From: Coleophoma eucalyptorum
Taxonomy: Eukaryota; Ascomycota; Leotiomycetes; Helotiales; Dermateaceae
Direction: 5' to 3'
Length of the DNA stretch: 64,000 bases
Assembly (NCBI GenBank): GCA_026120035.1
Contig: JALRME010000014.1
Coordinates: 186,001 to 250,000, forward strand
The notes beneath the pieces were generated by a model, which was not told the origin of the DNA, made no database searches, and worked only from the letters and a program-made list of their open reading frames with translations. Positions 11,005 to 22,637 of the stretch are shown here, piece by piece; position 1 is the first letter of the stretch; each line of letters starts with the position of its first letter. Both the position numbers and the translations under genes were made by a program.

Positions 11005-12470
11005 ATTGATGTTTATCTAGAGGTAGGATTTTGATATTAAGGGAAATTCTGATACATCTATGTGCAAGCTGCTGAGACTCTGGCGTCCGAGAACTAAGAG
11101 CTTTATTAACAGGTGCTTAATTCGTATTAAGATAGTTAGATTGCGAGGAAGAGAATACCGAGTAGAGATGTCGATCTTACGAAATAATGTAGTGATATAT
11201 GATCAGAGTTGTAGAGAATGATGGAGAAGATGTGCTCTGGAAAGGGCCAAATAGCATAAGTGAATGAGAGTCTATTTAAATATCTTGTGACATACTGCTG
11301 GCCACAAGTGGTGCATTTTGGGAAGATAATAGAAAGAAACTGCAAGATCGTGATCCACTCCAGATTTATATGTGGGAAGAGGCAAAGAGCAATGAAAATA
11401 CAATCTGATACTCACTTGCTGAGACGGATAATTGGTAGCCTTGGATGTTATAAAGATATGGGTGTGGGTGTGTTTGGTCAATGAAGATTGCCATGCGAAG
11501 TTGGAAACAGCACAACGACAAATTGCACTTAACAAATACCTCAGACATTGGGGGGGGGAGGGGAAGTAGTTGAACATATATACTCACTGAGTAGAAACTG
11601 AATCAATAATGTTGAAGAGTGAGGATTCGTTGTGCTGAGACGGGAGAATATGTGATATTTGAATATGCAGGAATAAACAATGTTTGTGATGCGAAGAAGA
11701 AGCAAAGAGAGCGATATTTCTGGTGTTCGTGATGCAAAGGACAATAGCGAAGGAATTCACTATTGTAACGAACACAAGACAAGAATGGATCTGGCCGATT
11801 CAAGATAGAGAGAAGCTTTAGTAGCTTCACAAGGACGCTCGAGGACCTTCAACCTTGTCTTGGTGTGACCCAAAGAATCTCAAAGGTCGGAATCAACAGT
11901 TATTGGACAAAAGCTTTGCAAGTTGGATTAGTAGCTAGGCATTCAGGTAAGGTCAAAAGTATGATAAATGTGTGTGTACATGTATCGATTTGAGATGGAT
12001 CTTATAGAGCTGCTATGCTATACATATCTCTAGCATTGAATCTTTCTCTCTTTAAATCCAATATAGCAGATAAGGTAAGATAGGCCGAGACAACGCAGTA
12101 CATATACAAAAAAGTGGAGAGGCAGGGAGAGGAAATGTGAAGTCTCATCCACGAAGCTTCCTGTCTCGGTCACTGGGTTCTATGCCCGTTTATTGCACAG
12201 CGCCCACCCCGTTCTAGTCGGTTGCAGCTATTTTAATCAATTTTGCTTTCACAAACTCTTTCCAACCAAGTAGAAGAACCTCCAACCAGAAACAATATAA
12301 CCCAATAAGACACAAGATGGCAATATAGATATAAAATATTCAGAAATCAATCGCCTAAAACGCCATCGCTGCCAGTATATACTCCAAATATGCGCCTGGA
12401 ACAGATGTACGGTAAGAGAAGTTGTGGAGTTGTGTTTCATCATCTTACAATCTTGCATCAAACCTTCTTT
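11005..12470. other. AT-rich intergenic stretch
   Basis: About 1.5 kb without a convincing gene. It holds several short frames, a G run near 11550-11560 and CA/TG-rich simple sequence near 11455-11475. It probably contains the 3' UTR of the 999-residue gene. Confidence 0.45.
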
Positions 12471-15470
12471 CTATGCATTCTCATCCTCATACATTTCATC
12501 ATCGACATGAATTTTGAATCCAGCACTCGTTGTGGCTGCAAACATGTTGGAAAGTGGTTGCGTGCTAGGATATTCCGAGGGCTGGCTGCTGATATCGCTT
12601 CGATTATCATCTTCATAGCCCTCATTCTCATCTCGTCCAACAAGCACTATTTGATTTGTGTCCTGAAACAATTCGTCTTCCGTAGCCTCCTCGACGCCCT
12701 CCCACATCTCATCCGGCTGGTGACTCTGGTCATGCAGGTTGTCTGAGCCAGAATCGGAATCATAATTTTCCCGCACGTAATAATCCTCATCTTGCGGAAT
12801 CTCATCCGTCGTGCTCCCAGTATCATCCTCTTCGTCATTGACATATCGCAGTGGATCAGTATAAGGTGCGTTACTATGTGGTGTTGCATAGGCGAAAGGT
12901 GTTGTACCGCGCTTCCTCTCCATGGGATTCACATCCTCGAAAGCATATGGACTAGGAGGACCAATACTCCAACGAGGTGTATCTCTTGGCCTACTGGGAG
13001 ATCGAGAGATACGACGACGTTTGAGGCTTGCAACTTGCACCATTTTGATTGGTGATGACTGGGTGTCGTGATCGAATGAAGCGATACGGCGTTTAGACAT
13101 CGAGGTGCCTTGAGAGAGCGGCGACGATTTGGCAGGCACGAGTGCAGACATAGAAGATGTGCGAACATGAAGTGGCCGGAAAGGATGGCGCTCTTTGAGG
13201 GGTGAGATTGGTCGAGTGACTGGAACCATTGATGTTGGAGCAGTAGAGGCGACGGGGGATGCAGCAGCAGAAGAGAAGTGGTCGGATGGTGAGGTCGGAT
13301 CGGCCACCTCGGTCTCCTGAACGGATCGAATGCTAAGCGACGAATGATGTGAGGCGAATGAGGAGTGAACACTCATTGGTGGATCAAGTCGCTCATCAAA
13401 CTCCCAACAAGCTTCTTGTGCATCTGCTTCAGGAACCTCTGCGCTTGACTGCGATTCGGGATATACTCGTGGTAATTCCCGCAGTTTTTGCCAAGTCCAA
13501 TCTGCAACATCTTCACCGAGATGCTGGATATAGCTGTCGCGTTGGGTAACATAGAGTCGCCTTATTCTAGTGCTTGTTCGCATAGCAACACTTGACTGAA
13601 GCCAAGGCACCGTCCATAGGGCTGGAGTCAGCATCTCCGAGGATTCAAGGAATCGAAGGCAAGAGTCCTTGTGTACTTTCCGCAGAGGAATCCATGGAAC
13701 TTGGAGACCGCGGAATGGATGCAAGGACGAAGGGAGGGCTGTATGACCATGAGCTTCACTTATTTGGGTCGGAAGGTCTCCAAAAGCAGACATCATAGCA
13801 GCTTGGAAATCTCTAGCATCTGGTCCATGGATATGAATGGTCTTAACAAGGCCTCTGCTTCTCAGTCTTTCGTCCACTCGGCTTCCAACACCACAAGCTC
13901 TAGGCATCAACCAGGCTTGCATGTCATCTGTTGCACTATTCTCCCAGCAAGATTCAATTCCATGATCGGTAAGTCGAGCCTGAGCAATTGCCATAGTATT
14001 GTCCTGAGTCTGTGTCCAATCATCAGATGGAATGCTGAGAGTCCTTGATCGCTGCGACATCGTGTGCTTTGTCGACCAAATTCCCATGAGGCGCTCCCCA
14101 AAGGGCAGGAAGACAACTTCTACAACCCAAGGATTCTTGTAGGAGGGTGCAACCGATGCTTGTAGGTCTGATACACGTGCTTCGAGTGCTTCTAACCTGG
14201 ACCTATAGTGAGCCTTTTCGGAAACTGAAGTAATAGATGCGTCCGACATTCGAGAGTCCATCGATTCATCAAACCGGTGTCCACTTCCATGGCTGCTTGC
14301 GTCGTTTAAGGCAGCATGAGTCTTTTCAACCTCCTCCATCCTCCCCTCCAAATCCACAACGCGCGTATCCAGATTGTCATGCCTCTCATGTAACTCGTCC
14401 ACTCCAGCATTGCAGAAAGATGCATTCTCGAGCAGGTCTAGCCGTGTCTCATGATTTTGCATGGTGATGGGGTAAGTTGCAACATGATTGACAATGCTTC
14501 TAACTCTTGGAAGGAGATAGTCACTATCGTCAGGTGCAACGGTCCCAGAGCTCACTGGAGCTGCCGTGTCCGATTGCGATCTTTTGAGTCCTGGGGGTCC
14601 ATCCACAGTCTGTAAGGCTCTCTCCAACTGATTCTGGGTCCTTGCATCTGCAATCTTTTGTAAGCTGGCTTCTACTCCGGCAATGTTCTGGTCAAAGGTA
14701 GCAGCATTATCTAAATCCTGGGACAATCTCAAGCTTGGAGTTGCAACCTCGGTAAGACTCTGCATGAACCCAGGGCCTGCACAATCTTCGTATATTTGCA
14801 CTAAGCCTCCATTATGTTGCTGGCTATCAACCACTTTTGGGTCCGTCATCCCGGAATTGGATTTAGGTACATGGCTCAGGGTTTGCAATCCTAGTCCTCC
14901 AAATGGGCGGGAATAATTGGCACGGTCAACGGATCCTGCTACCGAAGTGGCTTGGGACATTAGACATTGTGATGGAATAGGAGGTAGACCACCGGGATTT
15001 GAGTCCGGTCCAGAATTGATATATCGATCAAATTGTAGGGTATCTGGGAGACTCTGGTCTGGAGTCCGAATTCGCTCTATACTGAAAGCTCCAAGGTGAC
15101 TATAGTCCGGCTGGACATTCACCGACTGCTGAGCAGCAGGCTCCTTTTCGTTCGACGAAGTTGCATTACCTTCAATATTCTCTACGGTCTGCCTGCGCGT
15201 CTCTCCAGGAGGATCGTGGTCATGAAAGCATGCGTGATGCTCACACATACACCATCCTGCTCGAGGACTCGACAGAGCTCCTCCACCTAGAATGGACGAG
15301 CCAGCCGACGCATCCCAAAATCTTCGACATCCACACCGCGCATTCCCACCTGCGCTTAAATTTGTATAGTTGCAAGCCCCGCTGGGCAGTTTTGGATTTC
15401 GCAGACCATCATCGGCACATATATTCAGGAGTGGAGTATTGGGCACGGTAGGCACCAAGGGGGCGGCCAT
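12471..15470 (-). CDS. Large orphan protein with Cys/His-rich N-terminus
   Basis: An uninterrupted frame of 999 residues; its length in one frame makes it a secure gene, but no named family is recognised. Residues 33-85 form a Cys/His cluster: C33, C46-x-C48, RRFW, then C74-x-C76, H78-H79, C81, H83 and H85. This suggests zinc binding. A charged heptad-like region at roughly 340-440 (DLLENASF, DLEGRMEEVEKTHAAL, LEALEARVSDLQ) suggests a coiled coil. The middle (about 450-670) is globular with several Trp residues. The C-terminal third is Ser/Pro-rich with basic patches (KRRRISRSPSRP) that could be a nuclear signal, then an acidic tail (DDTGSTTDEIPQDEDYY). A regulatory or scaffold role is possible but is inference only. 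Confidence 0.8.
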   Translation of the reverse strand: MAAPLVPTVPNTPLLNICADDGLRNPKLPSGACNYTNLSAGGNARCGCRRFWDASAGSSILGGGALSSPRAGWCMCEHHACFHDHDPPGETRRQTVENIEGNATSSNEKEPAAQQSVNVQPDYSHLGAFSIERIRTPDQSLPDTLQFDRYINSGPDSNPGGLPPIPSQCLMSQATSVAGSVDRANYSRPFGGLGLQTLSHVPKSNSGMTDPKVVDSQQHNGGLVQIYEDCAGPGFMQSLTEVATPSLRLSQDLDNAATFDQNIAGVEASLQKIADARTQNQLERALQTVDGPPGLKRSQSDTAAPVSSGTVAPDDSDYLLPRVRSIVNHVATYPITMQNHETRLDLLENASFCNAGVDELHERHDNLDTRVVDLEGRMEEVEKTHAALNDASSHGSGHRFDESMDSRMSDASITSVSEKAHYRSRLEALEARVSDLQASVAPSYKNPWVVEVVFLPFGERLMGIWSTKHTMSQRSRTLSIPSDDWTQTQDNTMAIAQARLTDHGIESCWENSATDDMQAWLMPRACGVGSRVDERLRSRGLVKTIHIHGPDARDFQAAMMSAFGDLPTQISEAHGHTALPSSLHPFRGLQVPWIPLRKVHKDSCLRFLESSEMLTPALWTVPWLQSSVAMRTSTRIRRLYVTQRDSYIQHLGEDVADWTWQKLRELPRVYPESQSSAEVPEADAQEACWEFDERLDPPMSVHSSFASHHSSLSIRSVQETEVADPTSPSDHFSSAAASPVASTAPTSMVPVTRPISPLKERHPFRPLHVRTSSMSALVPAKSSPLSQGTSMSKRRIASFDHDTQSSPIKMVQVASLKRRRISRSPSRPRDTPRWSIGPPSPYAFEDVNPMERKRGTTPFAYATPHSNAPYTDPLRYVNDEEDDTGSTTDEIPQDEDYYVRENYDSDSGSDNLHDQSHQPDEMWEGVEEATEDELFQDTNQIVLVGRDENEGYEDDNRSDISSQPSEYPSTQPLSNMFAATTSAGFKIHVDDEMYEDENA

Positions 15471-16735
15471 GGGCAGGAGGAATGTAATCGGAAGGGACGA
15501 GGAGAGGGAGAAGCTGTCGCATTGAGGGAGGAATCCTGGGGTGACGGTCCACGATGCGCGGCGGCTATCCAGAAAGTTTGCTGCGGCCTAAATCACGGGC
15601 ATTGATGATGGATGGGACGAGGGTTATATAGATGATGGCAGAGGATCGCTCGAGGATGCAGACGGAAAAAAAAGTGAGGCTCCAGTAGGGCAAACGCGTC
15701 GCAATCGGTTCGAATCAGGCCCAGGACATTATTCAAGGCAAGCTGCTGCAGCGTTAGCATCGATCGCTTCCACATCTCCCCTCCTTGAAGCACCACAAAC
15801 CTCGGATCGCAGCACGCAATGGAAGGTAAGGTAAGAAATTCGGTCCTCGAGCAGCAAAAAGGGAATGAAGCAACCAGGGAAAGGGCGCAATGGATCGAGT
15901 CGTCACTCCGTTCACGCCTGATCGCGTGGGGTCGCACGGGAAGGGTAGGGGTAAAAGAGTGGAGGCAGGACGACAAAGGTGGAACTGTGAATGGCACGAA
16001 GCTGTCGAGGACAAGACGACAAGGCTCAAAAGTTCATGACTCCTCCACGCACCCATGTCCAGATGGGTGTCTGTGTACAAAGCAAAAGCAACATCCTTGT
16101 CCGTATCTTGTGCCCATCGCGTCTCAAGTATCAGCAGGAAAGCATGCCGATTGCACAAGCTGGCCTGCGCTGCAGAGCTGCCTTGCCGCCGAGGTTGGTG
16201 ATGTTTGGTGGAGCAGCATGGGGATGGGTGAAGGGCTGTTGATTGGTCGGCGTCAACGGTTCGGGTCGCGTAGCTAGTCCAGTCCAGCTACCGCAGCATA
16301 CCTACCCTTACCGTTCTTTGAATGGAGCTGTATCGACCGACTCCAGACTCCCAAAGCATCATCACGTTATCGTTTGCCTCACTTTTGCCTTTCGCAGATG
16401 AGACAATCTTTGCTGTCCAAGGTCATGTTCCATACCTCACGAAGAGTCAATCGACGCCCAATTGAGCACGACTTTGGCAACGCCTATCTGCCTTGTTCTG
16501 CCTATCTTGCCTGCATCCACAACCCTCCATCAACCGTCTAAGTGGTTCTATTCTTATCCACCCCAGCAGCCTTTTCTTGGTGCATTCCGAGAGAATTAAT
16601 TCTCGCAATTCCGCACGATATCCCCCCCCCCCCCAAGCACTAGAACATTTGAGCCTTAGGCCAAACTCTACTCTAGAGCGACCCCATTCCTCTTCCCCTC
16701 TTCTTTTCCATCCCGCCGCCGCGCTTACCGCCCAA
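15471..16735. other. Promoter region of the 999-residue gene and 3' flank of ceramidase
   Basis: About 1.3 kb with no credible gene. It contains an ACGCGT hexamer at 15694-15699, about 220 bp upstream of the orphan's start codon, and a 13-C run at 16622-16634. The frames found (for example 15819-16277 on the plus strand) have no family resemblance. Confidence 0.45.
16622..16634. repeat. Poly-C tract (13 C)
   Basis: A homopolymer run about 100 bp beyond the ceramidase stop codon. Such runs are prone to sequencing length error; it lies outside coding sequence. Confidence 0.85.
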
Positions 16736-17962
16736 CTACTGCTTCTTGTCATTGACCCCGTTCATCTGTTTGCCTTTCAACACAGCAAAGTCGGGAACAA
16801 AATAGTTTATCGGCCACGCATATCTTCTTGCCAGTGGCTTGGCAGCATCATCGGAGGTCAAATGCTCGGTGAGAGCCATTGCTAAACCCGCCTATCAGCG
16901 ATCCAAAGAGCCTAATCAGGAAGCCAGATGAAGGACGATTACTTACAGGTATAAGCGCCGATCCCAGTGAAGATGTGCCACCAACCATGGAACTCAAGGA
17001 TGAAGCTCCAAGGCATGCCGATGCTTCTCTTCAAGCTGGTCAGTGTTCCACAGCAATGAAGATCTAAGTTCCAGAGGAAGAATCCAAAGAGAAACGAGCC
17101 TGTCAGGGGTCAATACACATATATGTCCATTTGCGTGAGGCTTGCAAGCGAACGGCTAGAACTTACCAGTACTCCAAGCGCTCATAGTCTGTACCTGGGC
17201 TCGCACCGCCAAGTCTGGAACGCGGGCATGAATGATTGCTCGGGTCTTGAAGAGAATTATTAGGATCATGATCCCGAACAGAATAGAATGGCAAGTTGTC
17301 TCGTCCACTATGCAGTGCCAGATTGAGAATACGGTCATAACAGTAGTAAGAGCTAAGCCGAATGTCACGGTGTAGGTTGAAGATTTGTCGAATGTAAAGA
17401 CCTGGTGCATGACAGCAGAGGTAGCCACCAGCATGGAGAGGTCGTCAGCTGAAGAGGAGTAAGCCATGGAAAATTTTGGCAATATCGTTCTGGTGTGCTT
17501 ACCCCATTGTGTATAGTTCTTCATAGTAGAATGGTACCACATGCTCAAGATACCTACACTAGCAATGCCCAAGTACGGAAAACTTCGCAAGAATGCATCT
17601 TTGTGGTACTTGTTTGCTCTGATGCCAGAAAAAGCATAGTAGACTATGATGGTCAGTCAAACACTGCTCTCCGTCAATCTTAGCAGGACTCACTGTAAAT
17701 AATGTTCGTGAATGTGTTGACTACTTCTGCAATGTATGCACTGAGGAAATAATCCTAGCGCCCGTTGGATTAGCTGACGTGCTCCATAGCGTGAACTGCT
17801 GGCTTGGCGGGAGGATCTATACCTCTTCACAGAAGCTAGAGGTTTGCTTTGTTAGCTTCAATTGACCATTGGGAAGAAGGGAACTTACTTGAAGTTTGAA
17901 TTTGGCGGTCCCCAATACGGTTGAAAAGGCTTCTCCCTGTACGGCCACGAGAAGGCCGACAT
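16736..17962 (-). CDS. Alkaline ceramidase (YPC1/YDC1/ACER family)
   Basis: Seven reverse-strand exons: 17962..17889, 17835..17823 (13 nt), 17754..17694, 17643..17503, 17448..17167, 17099..16947 and 16881..16736, giving 289 residues. The product hydrolyses ceramides (in yeast, phyto- and dihydroceramide) to sphingoid base and fatty acid in ER/Golgi membranes. The N-terminus YWGPPNSNFNFCEEDYFLS matches the family. Zinc-site residues are present: Ser and His in LSMWYHST, the Asp 11 residues after that His (WADDLSM), and the C-terminal HxxxH in FHGWWHIFTG. Several hydrophobic spans fit a seven-helix protein. Every junction keeps frame and restores family sequence, so the model is strong despite the tiny second exon. 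The gene is divergent from the cytochrome b5 gene. Confidence 0.92.
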
Positions 17963-18846
17963 TTCCGGCGATAAGGGGGTAGTAGAGGAGCTGAATGTTG
18001 CCCTTACCAATTCCCTCTTGAAAGTAGAACACAAAAACAGAGATTGGTTCAGATAAATATCAAAAAATATAGTATCCAAAAAGACTCGAGAAAAGCGAGA
18101 GGGTTGAAAAGACGTGTCTTTCTATCCAAGGGACCTCTAGTTCACGGCGCAACGAGTTTAAACGACTGGAGAAAATTGGCGGAACGAGCTTTTACATCCG
18201 AAGGCACCGGATAATTCAACTACGCCAAAGACAGGATACACTTTTATACAAGTCTGCGATGCCAATTGATTGCGATTAGCTCCAATGGGGAAACGATGCG
18301 AGGTAGAGACAGAAAACGAGAAGATGAAGGGGAAGAGAGGATTAGAAAGCTGGCAAGCTCGCGAGGCCATTGAAGTGCCCTGGCCCCTCTTCCTCTCTAC
18401 GGTCACCGCAACCACGTGCACGCTTATCTGGGTGTCCTTATCCCTTCAGCCTGCAGTGTGTAATCTGCTTCGACACGCATTGAACACCTGCCAGAGCCAG
18501 CATTCTGGCATTCTAGCATTTTGATATCTTTCAATATGTCCAAGATAAAAACAAGCATTACAAAAACCAAGTTACCTTCACAAACCCCAAACCAGATGTC
18601 AAGAGGGTCAAACGAGAAAGGTGCCAGCCAATCACGGCAAAATAAACTTGGATGACCGACCATAGTCGTCGGCGGATTAGACAATCAACCTCGGCACGAA
18701 CTAAGACCGTGAGATGGTCCCGCCCAAGAATCCGGGGTCAACATTTCGCAATCAGTTCACTATCTCCCAACTTGTTTCCACTGTTCCTCATCTACTGTAT
18801 CTGTCTTCGAACCCATCAGGACCCTCACCAAGATTCCATCACAAAC
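17963..18846. promoter_or_regulatory. Divergent region between ceramidase and cytochrome b5 genes
   Basis: About 880 bp between opposed start codons. No gene is seen. A short C/T-rich stretch precedes the cytochrome b5 ATG. Confidence 0.4.
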
Positions 18847-19198
18847 ATGTCGAAATCCTTCTCCACCTCTGACGTTGCGGAGCACAACAGTGCTGATAAG
18901 GGAATGTACATCATCGTGGACGAGGGCGTATATGACGTTACAAGTATGTAGTCTCGCCCTTCTCCTTACTTCAACGCACTCCCACCATGACTCCTTCAAA
19001 CGCCTTGGGAAGCAACAAGCTAATGAGACATCACATTCAGACTTCATAGATGAACATCCCGGTGGAAGCAAGATCCTCAAGCGCGTTGCGGGCAAGGACG
19101 CAAGCAAGCAGTTCTGGAAATACCACAACGAAGGCGTCTTGAAAAAGTATGCAGCAAAGCTGAAGGTTGGCACTGTCGGTGAGAAAGCAAAGCTATGA
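18847..19198 (+). CDS. Small soluble cytochrome b5-domain protein
   Basis: Exons 18847..18943 and 19041..19198 encode 84 residues. The splice restores VYDVTNFIDEHPGGSKIL, the canonical cytochrome b5 core. The two haem-ligand histidines are H38 (EHPGG) and H61 (KYHNE). No transmembrane anchor follows, so the protein is a soluble one-domain form rather than the ER-anchored electron donor. Such proteins carry single electrons to desaturases, hydroxylases or other haem partners; the partner here is unknown. The 97-nt intron starts GTATGT and ends TTCAG. Its promoter faces the ceramidase gene. Confidence 0.92.
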
Positions 19199-20653
19199 TC
19201 TGAGAAGGTCATAGAGGGGAAGGGCTTGGATGGATGGATGGATACAGTGATGCGGTAGAGGGGACTGACTGCGCTTTGAATGAGTTACAGCCAGCGACGA
19301 TATAGAAGGGGTGTTTTGATATTGCGACATCATGCGATCGAATGCTGTATAGCCAGTGGTTAGAATCTGCATCTGCGTTTGTAATGTTTTTGGACGGCAT
19401 GTCTAGCAGTTCTGTTGTGGCCCACTTCCTTCCCCAGGATTAGAGCAGGGGGAGGATGATGATGGCATTTACACATCAAATGATTCAGAGACGCTGTTCG
19501 ATAGTAAAGTACTTAAAGAAGAGAAGAGAAGAAGATTTCAGGATCCTTGTCACGCCACTAGCAAAGGTCTTACCAATAAACAGAGCCCGCAAAGGACTCT
19601 CTTCTTTTAACTGCCCCGGTCATTTATAGCGCGTTCAAAATAAGTGTTAAACTCCAATTTGCCGAATGCTAGATTATGACCTCCTTTGATATCTTGATTT
19701 TGCTCCTTCCGTTCCAATGGGTCGCAATATGCAATCACATAGGTAGCCTGAGCTACACGACAATAGGAGGTGTTGAGTAGTTGTAATCTTCCACCTTGCA
19801 AACACTGAGAGTATACTTGGAGGGGAAATGATCCAAAGCGTTTTCTCAGATGCGAAGAACAGGTGAAATCAGTAAACTTTGTAGCTCGGCGGAGGTTTTC
19901 ATCCGATAGCCATCAGTCATCGGCATTCTTTTCTTATGCCCGTGGACGGCTATAGACGGTGGTTTTGCTTGCTGCTAAACCCGGAGACGAGTACTGAATC
20001 TGATCTGAACTTTATATCCCAATTCCAGCTATTATATATGCTTACCATGATCTGATAACTCGACAAGATGAATGTGGTACCCAATACGAGGATCATCAGA
20101 GTCACGTGGAGAATATAGAGTGAGCCACGCCCCGGTTCACGCCCACTTTTTGTGTCTTGCCAAGTTCCTGGAACCCAGTCACGAACACCACGTTTGTTCC
20201 CTCTCCAATTTCTCCACGGCGGTTCTCTTCGCAATATCGCTCTGATCGCGTAGATGGGCCCTCTTTTTCGCGGATAAGAGGCCGTTTGATCACGTGTGAG
20301 ACCGCACCCGATCCCACGTTGGTCGCTGCCGCATTCTCATTTGACGTCCGCGATACCTGGAATGACATTCCTGACATTCCTTGTATACTTCAGACTTTCC
20401 TCTTTAATGCAAATGGAGAAGGCTCCCGAGTAATTTCCATTGTTTCTTGCTTCTTCTGTACTTCATTCTCTCTACATATAATACAAGCTAGCATCTTGAA
20501 CTCCAAAAAAACATCTCTCTTCTTCACTCCTAACATCCTTCCAAACAACGAGCAGGTGCATCGTCATTATATCTTCAAAGGGAACAAAAGTCCCAACGTC
20601 TCAAAAAAGGCACAATTCCCTCTTTACGTTATACTCGTCCACCTTGTAGCCCA
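19199..20653. other. Intergenic, no gene seen
   Basis: It contains a short GGAT tandem (19228-19243) just after the cytochrome b5 gene and, at the right end, a C/T-rich stretch with a TATAAT-like box (about 20476) that looks like a plus-strand promoter and leader. Confidence 0.45.
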
Positions 20654-21154
20654 ATGCGCTTCCCCATATTCTCTCTCGGCTCGGGTCATCTCATAGCTCT
20701 CCACGAAATCCTCAGCATCCAATTGCTCCTCCTGCTCACTCTGACCATCGCCGTACAAGCGCACCCAACCACTCCCGCGGCGCGAGGCCTTTCTCCTCTG
20801 AATAATCTTCTCTCGCCTTCTCGATGGCCTTCCTTCTTCATTGCTAGTCTGCCAGAAAAAAAATATATTGCGGACGCTGCTGCTTCTGCTGCTGCCGCTC
20901 GCAGTGAAGATAGTCGAGCTGGTAGAGAAGCCTGGGGGGGAGAGGATGTTCTTGATACGGCACCACAGTCGGTACGAAGGCCCATGCACACTACCGTCTT
21001 GATGGCAGGAGGTGCTGTCCAGACTGCGTCGCGGACAGCTACTGCTGGCCGTGGGTTTGCGACGAGGGAAGTTGGGAGTATAGATGAAACCGCTCCCGCC
21101 GCCGCCGCCACCGCCACCGCTGTTTCGGAGGAAAACCATGCCGGGGAGATTTGA
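20654..21154 (+). CDS. Doubtful secreted protein
   Basis: One frame of 166 residues. The N-terminus has a hydrophobic core ending in an Ala-x-Ala-like site (LLLLLTLTIAVQAHP), a plausible signal peptide. The rest is Ala/Arg/Ser-rich without recognised domains. A pyrimidine-rich leader upstream favours this strand. Against it, the opposite strand is also open over the same bases (20624-21205), and a separate downstream frame (21084-21329) encodes a hydrophobic helix (GTIIGIVILASVGVF) that might be a spliced 3' exon; I could not find a convincing intron to join it. Confidence 0.4.
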   Translation: MRFPIFSLGSGHLIALHEILSIQLLLLLTLTIAVQAHPTTPAARGLSPLNNLLSPSRWPSFFIASLPEKKYIADAAASAAAARSEDSRAGREAWGGEDVLDTAPQSVRRPMHTTVLMAGGAVQTASRTATAGRGFATREVGSIDETAPAAAATATAVSEENHAGEI

Positions 21155-22637
21155 GGTGATGGTTGAAGTTGGGATGAATACGGGCACTATCATTGGCATC
21201 GTCATATTGGCTTCTGTTGGTGTGTTTACGAATGGAATTTGTATGGGTATAGTTCTAGTCCTGGGAAGGACGAACGGGAGTTTGGTAACAAGGATATTTG
21301 GAGTTATGAATATGAAAGGAAAATTCTAGCGTTTTGGTGATGGGCTGGCTGGTTTCTAGGAATGCTCATGGGGTATAAGGACTAATGAAAAGAATCTGTA
21401 TAAATCTCTTTCAGTAATATAGTTCCATTCGAGGGCTTTTGTATAGCACCCAACCTGTCTCGCATTTTCCTGACCGGCTGTTCTCCCCTGGCAAAGGCTA
21501 ATCAATTAGGACTTCTGCCCCAAACCTACATTGCACAGGGCAGCGAGAGTCAAATCACTCCCCTCGACGGGGCATTCGATCAACGGTGCGGAGATCGTCA
21601 TCTAGTTGTAATAATGTCGTTTACCATTTGATTGGGAGGTAGCCCCGCAAGTGTAAGATTGAAAGCATCAAATGATGTCGAATACATGATTTCTGTGCCA
21701 AGCAGTCAATTCAATGTCGTGGTCACAACGTTGCCGAATGGTTTCCAGTACGAGATGACCGTTCTGATAGGCGCTAATTCGAAAATCTAAGCTGGAATGA
21801 TACGACGGCGGTGTCATGATAAGCAAAGATACTTTTGGTGCAAGATACGATATAGACATACCCAACCATATGGTGCACTAATATCGCTAAATTGAACATT
21901 CCCATCCGATGAATACTCTCCAGACAATCCCTTCGGTAAGCCTGCATCTTACTGGTGGTTTATACCCAACGTAAGGTATCTGACTGCATTGCGGCACAAG
22001 TGGACCAGCAAGCAGCAAGATGATTGCACGCTGGCCCTACTCCTTGATTCAGACAACCTTAAAACAGGCAAGTAATGAATCTTGTGGGCGTAATTTCATG
22101 ATTGACATTGCATGGCGTTGTAGATCTTGACTTCTTTTCTATCCCGCAGGCTAGCCCGCCGTTTAGGATTATCTTGCCACTATAAGAGTTGCTGTTGCGT
22201 GGATCTGGAGGAGGAGATAGTGAGTAGGCGATGATGTTGTAATCTTTCACCCCCTTGACATGTCCAGCCCTTACATCTGCAATCTACGAAGGGTGACTAG
22301 GCAGACGATGCCTATTGGCGAGAGATTGGAATGATGTTTTGTAACAAGCAACACATAGCTGAAGAGCAGTATAGTGATTGAGATAACGGTTACATAGTAA
22401 CTCAAGCTTAATCGTTGATTTGGTCACCTGTTGTGATAATCGGGATCCCCATCCTCTACCAAATCGTAAAGGGAATTAATATATCTATAGCGTCGCTTAA
22501 ATGGTCGGGTCAATACAGATCCCTGCTTACTGTTCTGGGGTAGGTACACCACTAAGTCTCCACGCGGGGTAGCTATGGTCTCGAGTTTTAACCATCCCCA
22601 AGTCTTCCCTTCATCGTCATGGCAGCAAACCTTAACA
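21155..22637. other. Intergenic before the MFS transporter
   Basis: About 1.5 kb. Apart from the hydrophobic frame noted at its left end, nothing coding is seen; the right end is the transporter promoter and leader. Confidence 0.4.

Noticed and set aside
15704..15716. GGTTCGAATC, resembling a tRNA T-loop
   Set aside because: The flanking bases do not form a T-stem, and no acceptor, D or anticodon arm can be folded around it.
15819..16277. Plus-strand frame of 152 codons
   Set aside because: Random-looking composition with no domain, leader or signal; the opposite strand is equally open.
16493..16885. Plus-strand frame of 130 codons
   Set aside because: It lies antisense over the last ceramidase exon and crosses the poly-C tract; no family resemblance.
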